64,000 bases of DNA from Nocardia vaccinii NBRC 15922 (GTDB lineage: Bacteria; Actinomycetota; Actinomycetes; Mycobacteriales; Mycobacteriaceae). The stretch spans positions 62,001 through 126,000 of the forward strand of contig NZ_BDCC01000012.1 in NCBI RefSeq assembly GCF_001613305.1, read 5' to 3'. Position numbers and translations under genes: made by a program. Shown here in pieces: positions 25,362 to 34,443 of this stretch; positions within the stretch are counted from its first letter, which is position 1, and every line of letters begins with the position of its first letter. The notes under the pieces are model-generated. The model ran no database searches, was not told where the DNA came from, and saw only the letters and a list, made by a program, of their open reading frames with translations.

Positions 25362-27191
25362 ATGGACAACTGCTCCCCTACGCAGACCCCCGAGGTCGAC
25401 CGGGAAGCCCTCCGGCAGAAGTATCTGGCCGAGCGCGACAAGCGGCTGCGCCCGGAGGGGCAGCAGCAATATCTCGAGGCCGAGAACGAATTCGCCGACT
25501 TCTACGAGGGCGATCCGCATATGCCCGTCGAGCCGCGCGAGCCGATCTCCGGCGAGATCGAGGTGGCGGTCCTCGGCGGCGGTTTCGCCGGCCTGATCGC
25601 CGCGCACCGGCTGCAGCAGGCCGGGGTCTCCGATTTCCGGATCATCGAGCTGGGCGGCGATTTCGGCGGCGTCTGGTATTGGAACCGATACCCGGGAATC
25701 CAGGTCGACTCGGATTCCTACTGTTATCTCCCGCTACTCGAGGAGACCGGCTACATGCCGAAGGAGAAATTCTCCCACGGCGACGAATGCTATGAACACG
25801 CCCAGCGCATCGGACGGCATTTCGGGCTCTACGAGCACGCGCTGTTCCACACCCTGATCCGATCGCTGGAATGGGACGCTCGACTCGAGCGCTGGCGGAT
25901 CACGACCAATCGCGGCGACGCGATCGAGGCCCGCTTCGTGGTCATGTGCCAGGGCCCGTACAACCGGCCCAAACTGCCCGGCATTCCCGGAATCGCGGAT
26001 TTCGACGGGCACATCTTCCACACCGCGCGCTGGGACTACGAGTACACCGGCGGAAATCTGCACGGCGGCCTGGACAAGCTGGGCGACAAGCGAATCGCCG
26101 TGATCGGCACGGGATCCAGTGGGGTGCAGGTGATTCCGCATCTGGCAGCGGGAGCGAAGCATCTGACGGTCTTCCAGCGGACTCCGTCCTACATCTTCGA
26201 GCGGGACAACCACCCGACCGATCCGGAATGGGTGGAATCCCTGCAACCCGGGTGGCGCGCGGACCGTCAGCGCAACTTCCACAACGCCGCCTTCGCCTTC
26301 TACTCCCCCGGCGAGCCCGACCTGATCTGCGACGGCTGGACCGAGGTCGCTCGCAACCTGGCCGCCAAACTCAACGAGACGAACGGCTGGGCGGCCCTTG
26401 CCGATCCGGCGAAATTCCTCGAGCTCAAGGAGATCGAGGACTACCGCTCGATGGAACGGCTGCGCCGGCGTATCGAGCAGACCGTGCACGATCCGGAGAC
26501 CGCGGAGATCCTCAAGCCGTACTACCGCAACATGTGCAAGCGGCCGGTGTTCAACGACGACTACCTGCCGACCTTCAACCGGCCCAACGTCACTCTCGTG
26601 GATGTCTCGGCGAGCAAGGGCGTGGAGCGGATCACCGATAAGGGCGTCGTGGCGGGCGGCGTGGAGTACGAGGTGGACTGCATCATCCTGGCCAGCGGCT
26701 TCGAGATCACCACCTCGCTGGACCGGCAGTACGACATCGAACCGTTCACAGGTCGCGACGGCCGCTCGTTGTACGACCACTGGGGCAAGGGTTTTCGCAC
26801 GCTGCACGGAATGACCACACACGGTTTCCCGAACATCTACTTCACCGGATTCATCCAGGGCGGTGTCACCGCGGCCACGACGCTGATGTTCGAACAGCAG
26901 GCCGACCACATCGCCTACATCATCGCCGAGGCGACCGCGCGCGGAGTCACGACCGTGGAACCCACCGAGGCCGCCGAACAGGAGTGGGTCCGAACGGTCC
27001 GGGCCAATACCGTGGACAACAGCACCTTCGTCACGGAGTGCACGCCCGGTTACTACAACAGCGAGGGCGAGCCGAACGGCCGTTCGTTCCTGGGAGATCC
27101 GTTCTGGGGCGGGTTCTACGTACTCGAGGAACTGCTGCGGTCCTGGCGGGACGCGGGCGATCTGGCGGGCATGTCCCTGAAGGAAGGGTAA
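25362..27191 (+). CDS. Flavin monooxygenase of the Baeyer-Villiger type
   Basis: This 609-residue FAD/NADP enzyme has the FAD motif GGGFAG (72-77), the Baeyer-Villiger fingerprint FDGHIFHTARWD (214-225) and the NADP motif GTGSSG (249-254). The family inserts oxygen next to a ketone, giving an ester or lactone. The ATG at 25362 has AAAGGA upstream. The N-terminal extension before the FAD domain is about 65 residues and looks similar to that of cyclododecanone- or steroid-type enzymes. Neighbouring Rieske, SDR and lactonase-like genes fit ring opening of an alicyclic compound. Confidence 0.93.
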   Translation: MDNCSPTQTPEVDREALRQKYLAERDKRLRPEGQQQYLEAENEFADFYEGDPHMPVEPREPISGEIEVAVLGGGFAGLIAAHRLQQAGVSDFRIIELGGDFGGVWYWNRYPGIQVDSDSYCYLPLLEETGYMPKEKFSHGDECYEHAQRIGRHFGLYEHALFHTLIRSLEWDARLERWRITTNRGDAIEARFVVMCQGPYNRPKLPGIPGIADFDGHIFHTARWDYEYTGGNLHGGLDKLGDKRIAVIGTGSSGVQVIPHLAAGAKHLTVFQRTPSYIFERDNHPTDPEWVESLQPGWRADRQRNFHNAAFAFYSPGEPDLICDGWTEVARNLAAKLNETNGWAALADPAKFLELKEIEDYRSMERLRRRIEQTVHDPETAEILKPYYRNMCKRPVFNDDYLPTFNRPNVTLVDVSASKGVERITDKGVVAGGVEYEVDCIILASGFEITTSLDRQYDIEPFTGRDGRSLYDHWGKGFRTLHGMTTHGFPNIYFTGFIQGGVTAATTLMFEQQADHIAYIIAEATARGVTTVEPTEAAEQEWVRTVRANTVDNSTFVTECTPGYYNSEGEPNGRSFLGDPFWGGFYVLEELLRSWRDAGDLAGMSLKEG

Positions 27192-27195
27192 TCCG

Positions 27196-28152
27196 TTGTC
27201 CGCATTGCGATTCGATGATCGGGTGGCCGTGATCACCGGCGCCGGACGAGGTCTCGGCCGCGCCTACGCACTGCTGCTCGCCGAGCGGGGCGCATCGGTC
27301 GTGGTGAACGATCCCGGCGCCAGTGTGCGCGGCGATTCCCCGGACGACGGGGTGGCCGGCGAGGTGGTCCGCGAGATCACCGCGGCCGGCGGGACCGCCG
27401 TCGCATGTACCGCATCGGTGGCCACCCCCGAGGGCGGCCGGGCGATCGTCGATTCGGCGCTGGAACATTTCGGCCGCCTGGACATTCTCGTGCACAACGC
27501 CGGGAACGTCCGTTACGGATCGCTGACCGAGCTGAGCTACGAGGATTTCGAGGCGGTCGTGGACGTGCATCTGCGCGGCGCGTTTCACGTTGTGCGCGCC
27601 GCCTTTCCGGTGATGCGCTCGGCCGGATACGGGCGGGTGGTGCTCACCTCCTCGATCGGCGGCATCTACGGCAATAAATCGGTCGCCAACTACGCGGTGT
27701 CCAAGGCCGGGGTGATCGGACTGTCCAACGTCGTCGCGCTGGAGGGCGCCGACGCGGGCATCACGAGCAACGTCATCATTCCTTCGGCGCTGACCCGGAT
27801 GGCCGCCGGACTGGACACCTCCGCCTATCCGGATATGCGCCCGGAGCTCGTCGCGCCCGCGGTGGGCTATCTGGCGCACGAATCCTGTTCGCTCACCGGC
27901 GAATTACTGGTCGCGATCGCCGGACGGGTGGCCCGCGCGTACATCGCCGAAACGCCCGGGGTGTACCAGCCGTCCTGGACCGTCGAAGAGGTGGCCGGCC
28001 GCATCCAGGAGATCCGCGACCCGCACGACTCCTGGATTCTCCCACCGCTGTCGGCGCATGCCGACCACATCGGCAGAAGTTTCGCGATGGCCGCCGAACC
28101 GCGGCCGGATACCGGCCCGGCTTCGGTCGGAACCAATTCCCCTACTACCTGA
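27196..28152 (+). CDS. SDR family oxidoreductase, 17beta-HSD4-like
   Basis: This 318-residue SDR has the TGAGRGLG loop, a DPGASVRG segment typical of multifunctional-enzyme (hydroxyacyl-CoA) dehydrogenase domains, NAGNVRYG, and the YAVSK active site. It carries a C-terminal tail of about 50 residues seen in peroxisomal-type 3-hydroxyacyl-CoA dehydrogenases. The TTG start is four bases after the upstream stop, with GAAGGG before it. It probably oxidises a 3-hydroxyacyl-CoA or a ring alcohol. Confidence 0.87.
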   Translation: MSALRFDDRVAVITGAGRGLGRAYALLLAERGASVVVNDPGASVRGDSPDDGVAGEVVREITAAGGTAVACTASVATPEGGRAIVDSALEHFGRLDILVHNAGNVRYGSLTELSYEDFEAVVDVHLRGAFHVVRAAFPVMRSAGYGRVVLTSSIGGIYGNKSVANYAVSKAGVIGLSNVVALEGADAGITSNVIIPSALTRMAAGLDTSAYPDMRPELVAPAVGYLAHESCSLTGELLVAIAGRVARAYIAETPGVYQPSWTVEEVAGRIQEIRDPHDSWILPPLSAHADHIGRSFAMAAEPRPDTGPASVGTNSPTT

Positions 28153-28171
28153 TCAAGGAAGCAGGCACAGC

Positions 28172-29881
28172 ATGGCAGCAGTGAAGGTTTACGAACGCAT
28201 TCTCGACCTCTTCGAGGCCGAGGGGATCAACACCATCTTCGGCATTCCGGATCCGAATTTCGTACATCTGTTCCACCGCGCGCAGGAGCGCGGCTGGACG
28301 GTGGTCGCCCCGCACCACGAGGAATCGGCCGGGATGATGGCCGAGGCGGTCTCGCGCATGACCGGAAAGGCCGCGGTGTGCATCGGCACGCTCGGCCCGG
28401 GTATCGCGAACCTTTCCGGTGCGATCATGTGCGCCAAGGTGGAGAACTCCCCGGTGATCTTCCTGGGCGGCCAGCGTTCCCGGATCACCGAGCAGCGAGT
28501 GCGTCGCGGGCGCATCCAGTTCGTGCAGCAGGCCGCGCTGGTCGAGAACGCCGTGAAGTACAGCGCCAGTATCGAATACGCCGATCAGACCGACGAGATC
28601 ATTCGTGAGGGTCTGCGCAAAGCGCTGTCCGGCACGCCGGGTCCGGTGTACATCGAGTACCCCTCGCATGTGATCCTCGAGGAGCTGGACCTCCCACCGG
28701 TGTTGCCACCCAAGGCATACCGGCTGATCGGCCAGACCGCCGGACCCGATCGCATCGCCGAGGCCGTCGAGGCGATCCGGGCCGCGAAGCAACCCGTACT
28801 GCTGGTCGGGCACGGAGTACATACCGCGCGGGCCGGCGCGCAGGTCAAGGAGCTCGCGGATCTCGTTGCCGCACCGGTCATCCAGACCTCCGGCGGCACC
28901 TCGTACATCGCCGGACTCGAGGATCGCACATTCCCGTACGGCTTCTCCCCCTCGGCGGTCGAGGCGGTCGTGCAGTCGGATCTGTGCCTGGCGATCGGCA
29001 CCGAACTCGGTGAACCGGTGCACTACGGCCGCGGACGACACTGGGTGGCGGGCGAGGCGAATCGGAAATGGATTCTGGTGGAACAGGATCCGGCCGCCAT
29101 CGGGGTGAACCGGCCGATCGACGTACCGCTGGTCGGTGATCTGCGCGCGATCGTGCCGCAGCTGAGCGAGGCGTTGCGCGACACTCCGCGCAGCCCGTCG
29201 CCGGAACTGGCGGGGTGGATCGAACGCGATGCCGCGCGACTGGCCGAACTCGCCGAATCCGCGCCGTCGGGAATGTCGCCGGTGCATCCGGCGCGGATGA
29301 TCGTGGAGGCCACCCAGGTCTTTCCGGCGGACGGGATCATGGCCCGCGACGGCGGTGCGACGACGATTTTCGGCTGGACCTATTCGCAGGCCAAACCGCA
29401 CGACGTCATCTGGAACCAGAACTTCGGCCATCTGGGCACTGGTCTGCCGTACGCGGTCGGGGCCTCGGTCGCCGACGGCGGTAAGCGCCCGGTCATGCTG
29501 GTCACCGGCGACTCGTCCTTCCAGTTCCAGATCGCTGAGCTGGAAACCGCCGCGCGCCTGAACCTTCCGCTGGTCTGCGTGGTGGGCGTGGACTACGCCT
29601 GGGGCCTCGAGGTCGGGGTCTACAAGCGCACCTTCGGGCAGGGTTCGCTGGAGACGGGCGTGCACTGGAGTACCGGAACCCGGCTGGACAAGGTCGCCGA
29701 GGGATTCGGCTGCTACGGCGAATACGTCGAGCGCGACGAGGACATCGCCCCGGCGATCAAGCGCGCCTACGCCAGCGGTAAGCCCGGCGTGATCCACGTC
29801 GCGGTCGACCCGAAGGCCAATTCGGAAGAGATGCCCAGCTACGACGAATTCCGCACCTGGTACGCCGAGGGTATGCAGTAG
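28172..29881 (+). CDS. ThDP-dependent enzyme (acetolactate synthase/2-hydroxyacyl-CoA lyase family)
   Basis: This 569-residue enzyme has an N-terminal pyrimidine domain with the activating Glu at about 50 (HHEESAGMMAEA), a central domain, and a C-terminal PP domain with GDSSFQFQ at about 446-453. The usual NN after the GD motif is VD here (VVGVDYAWG). The family decarboxylates or cleaves 2-oxo or 2-hydroxyacyl compounds. An aldehyde dehydrogenase follows after 24 bases, which suggests that the product is an aldehyde. AAGGAAG precedes the ATG. It could be a 2-hydroxyacyl-CoA lyase; the evidence is not decisive. Confidence 0.85.
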   Translation: MAAVKVYERILDLFEAEGINTIFGIPDPNFVHLFHRAQERGWTVVAPHHEESAGMMAEAVSRMTGKAAVCIGTLGPGIANLSGAIMCAKVENSPVIFLGGQRSRITEQRVRRGRIQFVQQAALVENAVKYSASIEYADQTDEIIREGLRKALSGTPGPVYIEYPSHVILEELDLPPVLPPKAYRLIGQTAGPDRIAEAVEAIRAAKQPVLLVGHGVHTARAGAQVKELADLVAAPVIQTSGGTSYIAGLEDRTFPYGFSPSAVEAVVQSDLCLAIGTELGEPVHYGRGRHWVAGEANRKWILVEQDPAAIGVNRPIDVPLVGDLRAIVPQLSEALRDTPRSPSPELAGWIERDAARLAELAESAPSGMSPVHPARMIVEATQVFPADGIMARDGGATTIFGWTYSQAKPHDVIWNQNFGHLGTGLPYAVGASVADGGKRPVMLVTGDSSFQFQIAELETAARLNLPLVCVVGVDYAWGLEVGVYKRTFGQGSLETGVHWSTGTRLDKVAEGFGCYGEYVERDEDIAPAIKRAYASGKPGVIHVAVDPKANSEEMPSYDEFRTWYAEGMQ

Positions 29882-29905
29882 CACCGGGACGAGAGCGAAC
29901 GAATC

Positions 29906-31333
29906 ATGCGTGAATATTTCAAGTTCTATATCGACGGCGAATGGGTCGATCCGGCCGAGCCGGCCGCGTTCGAGGTGATCAACCCCGCCACCGAGGAGGT
30001 CGCGGGCCGGGTCTCGCTCGGTTCGGCGGCCGATGTGAACCGGGCGGTCGCGGCCGCGCGCCGGGCCTTTCCGGCCTGGTCGGCCACCAGCGTGTCCGAA
30101 CGGCTCGACCTGCTGCGCGCCATCGAGAGCGAATATGCCGGGCGCCGTGGCGATCTGGGCGCGGCGCTCACCGAGGAGATGGGCGCACCGGCCGCTCTGG
30201 CCAACGGCTTCCAGCTCGATCTGGCGGCCGGACATCTCGCCGAGGCGATCTCGGTGCTTGCCGGCTTCGCGTTCTCCGAACGGCGCGGGCAGACCCTGCT
30301 GATCAAGGAGCCGATCGGCGTCTGCGGGCTGATCACGCCGTGGAACTGGCCGCTGAATCAGATTGCGGTGAAACTCTTTCCGGCATTGGCGACCGGCTGC
30401 ACGATGGTGCTCAAACCATCCGAGCAGTCGCCGTTCAACGCCCAGATCGTCACCGAAATCCTCGATGCGGCAGGCGTTCCCGCCGGGGTGTTCAATCTCG
30501 TGCAGGGTGACGGGCCGGGCGTCGGGACGCAGCTGTCGGTGCATCCGGACGTGGATATGATCTCCTTCACCGGATCCACCCGCGCGGGCGTGGAGATCGC
30601 GCGCAATGCCGCGGCCACCGTCAAGCGGGTCACCCAGGAACTCGGCGGCAAGGGCCCGAACCTCATCCTCGACGATGCGGAATTCGCCGCCAACGTGGCC
30701 AAGGGGGTCACGGGCATGATGCTGAACTCCGGTCAGACCTGTAGTGCCACAACGCGAATGCTGGTCCCGACACACCGGATGAGCGAGGCGATCGACGCCG
30801 CGCGCAAAGCCGCAGAACAGATCACCGTCGGTGATCCGGCCGAGGACGTCACCATCGGACCGGTGGTGTCGCGGGCGCAGTTCGACAAGATCCAGACCCT
30901 GATCCGGAAGGGTATCGACGAGGGGGCCACGCTGGTCAGCGGCGGCACCGGGCGGCCCGACGGGCTCGAGCGCGGATTCTTCGTCAAGCCGACGGTTTTC
31001 GCGAACGTCACCAACGATATGACCATCGCCCGCGAGGAGATCTTCGGTCCGGTGCAGTCGATCCTGGGCTATACCGATATCGATGACGCGGTGGCCATCG
31101 CCAACGACACCGTATACGGCTTGGCAAGCAATGTCGCCGGCACCGATCTCGACGCCGCCCGCGCGATCGCGGCCCGGATCCGCTCGGGCTGGGTCTCGAT
31201 CAACGACGCCGTCGACTTCGGCGCGCCGTTCGGCGGATATCGCCGCAGCGGCAACGGACGCGAGTGGGGCGAATACGGATTCGACGAATACCTGGAGGTC
31301 AAGGGCATCCTGGGCTACGAGCCCGAGGCATAG
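29906..31333 (+). CDS. Aldehyde dehydrogenase family protein
   Basis: This 475-residue NAD(P)-dependent aldehyde dehydrogenase has all catalytic features: GLITPWNWP, FTGSTRAG, the general base Glu245 (QELGGKGPN), the nucleophile Cys279 (GQTCSA) and KPTVFANVTNDMTIAREEIFGP-type C-terminal elements. The start has GAGCGAACG and no strong SD. Its gene follows the ThDP enzyme directly, so it probably oxidises the aldehyde produced there to an acid. The nucleotide-binding residues do not tell NAD from NADP. Confidence 0.93.
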   Translation: MREYFKFYIDGEWVDPAEPAAFEVINPATEEVAGRVSLGSAADVNRAVAAARRAFPAWSATSVSERLDLLRAIESEYAGRRGDLGAALTEEMGAPAALANGFQLDLAAGHLAEAISVLAGFAFSERRGQTLLIKEPIGVCGLITPWNWPLNQIAVKLFPALATGCTMVLKPSEQSPFNAQIVTEILDAAGVPAGVFNLVQGDGPGVGTQLSVHPDVDMISFTGSTRAGVEIARNAAATVKRVTQELGGKGPNLILDDAEFAANVAKGVTGMMLNSGQTCSATTRMLVPTHRMSEAIDAARKAAEQITVGDPAEDVTIGPVVSRAQFDKIQTLIRKGIDEGATLVSGGTGRPDGLERGFFVKPTVFANVTNDMTIAREEIFGPVQSILGYTDIDDAVAIANDTVYGLASNVAGTDLDAARAIAARIRSGWVSINDAVDFGAPFGGYRRSGNGREWGEYGFDEYLEVKGILGYEPEA

Positions 31334-31338
31334 CACCC

Positions 31339-32199
31339 ATGGGCGCGTTGTCGGGCAAGGTCGCCGTCGTCACCGGGGCGAGCCGCGGTATCGGGAAAGG
31401 TATCGCGCTCGCCCTGGCCGAACAGGGTTGCACGGTGTACGTGACCGGCCGGACGGTGACGCCCGGCTCATATCCGCTGCCGGGCACGGTCGGCGAGACC
31501 GCCGCCGAATGTACCGAGCGGGGCGGGCAAGGCATCGCCGTACGAGTGGATCACGCCCGCGACGATCAGGTGGCGGACCTGTTCGACCGGGTTCGGCGGC
31601 GGTCCGGACGCCTGGACATCCTGGTCAACAACGCGTTCTCGCTGCCGGAGGACCTCACCGATCCGGCCCCGTTCTGGGACAAGCCCCTGACGAACTGGGA
31701 GATGATCGACGTCGGGGTGCGGTCGAATTTCGTGGCGGCCTGGCATGCCGCCGCGATCATGGTGCCGCAGAATTCGGGTCTGGTAGTGGCGATCTCGGGC
31801 TACACCGGGGTGAGCTATACCTACGGAGTCGTCTTCGGCACGGCGAAATCCGCGGCGGACCGGATGGCCCGGGACATGGCCGTGGAGTTGAAACCGCATG
31901 GCGTGACCTCGATCTCGCTGTGGCAGGGGTTGACCTGGACCGAGCGGGCGCAACGGAATCTGGCGACCGTCCCGGGGCTGGACGGACAGCCCGCCACGCT
32001 GCCGCACAACGGATGCTCCCCCGAGTTCCCGGGCCGCGTGATCGCGGCCCTTGCCGCCGATCCGGATGTCCTGGCCCGCACCGGCGGCACCTACATCACC
32101 GCCGAACTCGCCGGTGAATACGGCATCACCGATATCGACGGCTCGGTGATCGAGTCGCTGCGCGCGACTCGCGGCGAGCCGATCTGGTCACCTGTGTGA
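31339..32199 (+). CDS. SDR family protein, DHRS1-like, catalytic Tyr replaced by Phe
   Basis: This 286-residue SDR has a normal TGASRGIG loop and NNAFSLPED, as in the DHRS1 group. At the active site, however, the expected YGxxK reads FGTAK (bases around 31831-31845), so the catalytic Tyr is Phe. A nearby Tyr, five residues upstream in TYGVV, might substitute. It starts six bases after the aldehyde dehydrogenase and overlaps nothing; the next gene's frame begins at its stop. It may be inactive, act as a subunit, or use another residue. Confidence 0.83.
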   Translation: MGALSGKVAVVTGASRGIGKGIALALAEQGCTVYVTGRTVTPGSYPLPGTVGETAAECTERGGQGIAVRVDHARDDQVADLFDRVRRRSGRLDILVNNAFSLPEDLTDPAPFWDKPLTNWEMIDVGVRSNFVAAWHAAAIMVPQNSGLVVAISGYTGVSYTYGVVFGTAKSAADRMARDMAVELKPHGVTSISLWQGLTWTERAQRNLATVPGLDGQPATLPHNGCSPEFPGRVIAALAADPDVLARTGGTYITAELAGEYGITDIDGSVIESLRATRGEPIWSPV

Positions 32200-32231
32200 C
32201 CGTTGCCGCACAACGCATTACGGAGAACTCG

Positions 32232-32792
32232 ATGACCGGATCGCTCGACGCGGAAACCCTCGCCAGAGTCGAGGCGCTGCTGGACCGGCAGGACATCCTC
32301 GACGCCCTGACCCGCTTCAGCCGGGGGATGGATCGCTTCGATCGGGACCTGTTCCTGTCCGCCTTCCATCCCGACGCCACCATCGCCGCAGGCGATTTCG
32401 TCGGCGGACCGGTCGAGCTGTTCGACTGGTCGAGGGCGATGCACGAGGCCGGACAGATTGCGACACAGCACAATTTGCTCAATCTCACGGTGGACATCGA
32501 CGGCGACACCGCACACTCCGAGCTGTACTACCTGTTCGCCGCGCGAAATCGCGACGAGAGCAATTGGATCGCGGGCGGTCGTTATCTGGACCGTCTCGCC
32601 CGGCGCGACAATCGGTGGCGAATCCTGTTGCGCACCAACGTGATCGAGTGGTCCGGGATGGTCCCCACGATGCCGATACCGTTCGCCGACGTCCCCGGCA
32701 TCCATGTGAACGACAGACCCGCACGCAGTACCGAGGATCCCTCGTACCGACGGCCACTGATCAACCTGCGAGAGCCGAACATCCCGGCCTGA
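32232..32792 (+). CDS. SnoaL/NTF2-like protein
   Basis: This 186-residue protein has the NTF2-like core: an N-terminal helix with DALTRFSRGMDRFDRDLF, a strand region with HPDATIAAG, and HNLLNLTVDIDGDTAHSELYY. Such proteins act as isomerases, dehydratases, or beta subunits of ring-hydroxylating oxygenases, which share the fold. The ATG at 32232 is chosen because GGAG lies six bases upstream; an earlier GTG at 32196 would overlap the previous stop. It may accompany the Rieske oxygenase of the operon, but that is speculative. Confidence 0.82.
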   Translation: MTGSLDAETLARVEALLDRQDILDALTRFSRGMDRFDRDLFLSAFHPDATIAAGDFVGGPVELFDWSRAMHEAGQIATQHNLLNLTVDIDGDTAHSELYYLFAARNRDESNWIAGGRYLDRLARRDNRWRILLRTNVIEWSGMVPTMPIPFADVPGIHVNDRPARSTEDPSYRRPLINLREPNIPA

Positions 32793-32833
32793 GCGGTGAA
32801 TCGAACGCACGACTGTGCAGGAAGGAGCGTCGC

Positions 32834-33661
32834 ATGTCCGCACTCGCCACCGAGAAATTGAGTGAGACGGTCGGGGTGAGGATCCTCGGCGTGGACGCCG
32901 AGCGGCTGGTCACCGACGAGGAGCTGCCGGGGCAATGTCTCGAACTCCTGGAACGGCACAGCGTGCTGCTGTTCCCCGAACTGCACGCCGGGGACGAGGC
33001 CCAGGTGGCGTTCTCGCGGAAGCTGGGGCCGCTGGCGCGTTTCCCCAACTTCCCGAACGAGCACGTCATGATCATCAGCTTCGATCCGGACAATCCGAAT
33101 GCGAAGTACTACCCCAGTAACGACTACTGGCATATCGACGGATCCATGGACGAGGTGCCCGCCCGCGCCTCGATCATGAGCGCGCACGTCATCACCGAGG
33201 AGGGCGGCGAGACGGCGTTCGCCAGTACCTACGCCGCCTACGAGGCGTTGTCCGAGCGGGAGAAGGAACAGTTCGCCGGGTTACGGGTGATCCATCGCAT
33301 GGCCCGAATCCAGAGCCGTACTTTTCCGAACCCGACACCAGAGCAGAAGGCCGACTGGGCCCGCTTTCCGGATCGGGAGCATCCGCTGGTGTGGACGCAC
33401 GAATCCGGCCGCAGGTCACTGGTTTTCGGTGCCTCCGCCGCACACGTGGTCGGCATGGATGCCGACCGAGGTCAGGCGTTGCTGGACGAATTGCAGGAGC
33501 GCGCCACCACCCCGGACCGCGTCTACACGCACACCTGGTCGGTCGGCGACCTGGTCATCTGGGACAACACCGGGCTCGTGCACCGGGCCTGTGAATTCGA
33601 CCGGTCGCTGCCGCGGCGCATGCACCGATCCACTCTCATCGGACAGGAGCCGATCCAGTGA
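32834..33661 (+). CDS. TauD/TfdA-family Fe(II)/2-oxoglutarate dioxygenase
   Basis: This 275-residue protein shows the iron-binding facial triad: His100 and Asp102 in WHIDGS and His250 in NTGLVHRACEFD, plus Arg265 for 2-oxoglutarate. The family hydroxylates a carbon next to a heteroatom or carboxylate and often causes loss of a leaving group. GGAAGGAG is a good ribosome-binding site for the ATG. It overlaps the following SDR by four bases. In phytanic-acid alpha-oxidation, a dioxygenase precedes a ThDP lyase and an aldehyde dehydrogenase; all three types are in this operon, though the dioxygenase is not of the PhyH family. Confidence 0.9.
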   Translation: MSALATEKLSETVGVRILGVDAERLVTDEELPGQCLELLERHSVLLFPELHAGDEAQVAFSRKLGPLARFPNFPNEHVMIISFDPDNPNAKYYPSNDYWHIDGSMDEVPARASIMSAHVITEEGGETAFASTYAAYEALSEREKEQFAGLRVIHRMARIQSRTFPNPTPEQKADWARFPDREHPLVWTHESGRRSLVFGASAAHVVGMDADRGQALLDELQERATTPDRVYTHTWSVGDLVIWDNTGLVHRACEFDRSLPRRMHRSTLIGQEPIQ

Positions 33662-34413
33662 GCAGCACACAATCCCCGCGCACGGCCATCATCACCGGTG
33701 GAGCCTCCGGAATCGGCGGGGCCATCGCCCGGCAGTTGGCCGCCGACGGCGCGCTGGTGGCGATCTTCGACCGGGACGGGGAGGCGGCCCGAGCCGAGGC
33801 GAAAGCGATTGCGGGCAGCGGGTATCGAGCAGCCGGCTACGAGGTCGACGTGACCGACCGGGCCGCGATCGACGCCGGAGTCGCACAGGTGCGTGAGCAG
33901 CTGGGCGCACCCGGGATCCTGGTCAACAGCGCCGGTATCACCGTGGCCGGGCCCTCCCTGGAGGTCACCGCGGAGACCTGGAACCGGGTGCTCGCGGTCA
34001 ATCTGACCGGCACCTTCGAATGCTGCCAGGCGGTACTGCCGGACATGATCGCCGCCGGGTGGGGACGCATCGTGAACATCTCGTCCTCCAGCATGCATTC
34101 GGGCGTGCCCGGGATGGCCGCGTATGTGTCCTCGAAGGCGGGCGTGGTCGGGCTCACCAAGGTGCTGGCACTGGAATTCGGGCGAAAGGGCATCACCGTC
34201 AACACGATTCCGCCGGGCTTCATCGAGACGCCCATGATGCGGGACACCCTGAGCAAGGGCGTTTTCGATATGGATCTGCAACTGGCCAAGACGCCGGTGG
34301 GCCGCATCGGCCAACCCGAGGACATCGCCGCCACCTGCGCGTTCCTGGTCAGCGAGCAGGCCGGCTACATCACCGGGCAGGTCATCGGCGTCAACGGCGG
34401 CCGCAACACCTGA
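33658..34413 (+). CDS. SDR family oxidoreductase (FabG-like)
   Basis: This 251-residue classical SDR has TGGASGIGG, NSAGITVAGPS, YVSSK and YITGQVIGVNGG. It begins at a GTG overlapping the stop of the dioxygenase gene. It is the fifth SDR of the operon. It probably oxidises a hydroxyl group formed by the dioxygenase, though the same fold is used for FabG-type ketoacyl reduction. The substrate is not determined. Confidence 0.9.
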   Translation: MSSTQSPRTAIITGGASGIGGAIARQLAADGALVAIFDRDGEAARAEAKAIAGSGYRAAGYEVDVTDRAAIDAGVAQVREQLGAPGILVNSAGITVAGPSLEVTAETWNRVLAVNLTGTFECCQAVLPDMIAAGWGRIVNISSSSMHSGVPGMAAYVSSKAGVVGLTKVLALEFGRKGITVNTIPPGFIETPMMRDTLSKGVFDMDLQLAKTPVGRIGQPEDIAATCAFLVSEQAGYITGQVIGVNGGRNT

Positions 34414-34443
34414 ATTCGTTCCGCCACAACAGGAGTCATCACC

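Noticed and set aside
25829..26023. Small minus-strand frame within the Baeyer-Villiger gene
   Set aside because: It has no ribosome site or conservation evidence and is antisense to a motif-rich gene.
28145..31336. A 1063-codon open frame on the minus strand
   Set aside because: It lies opposite the well-supported ThDP and aldehyde dehydrogenase genes and has no family motif. In DNA of this GC content, frames antisense to real genes are often open.
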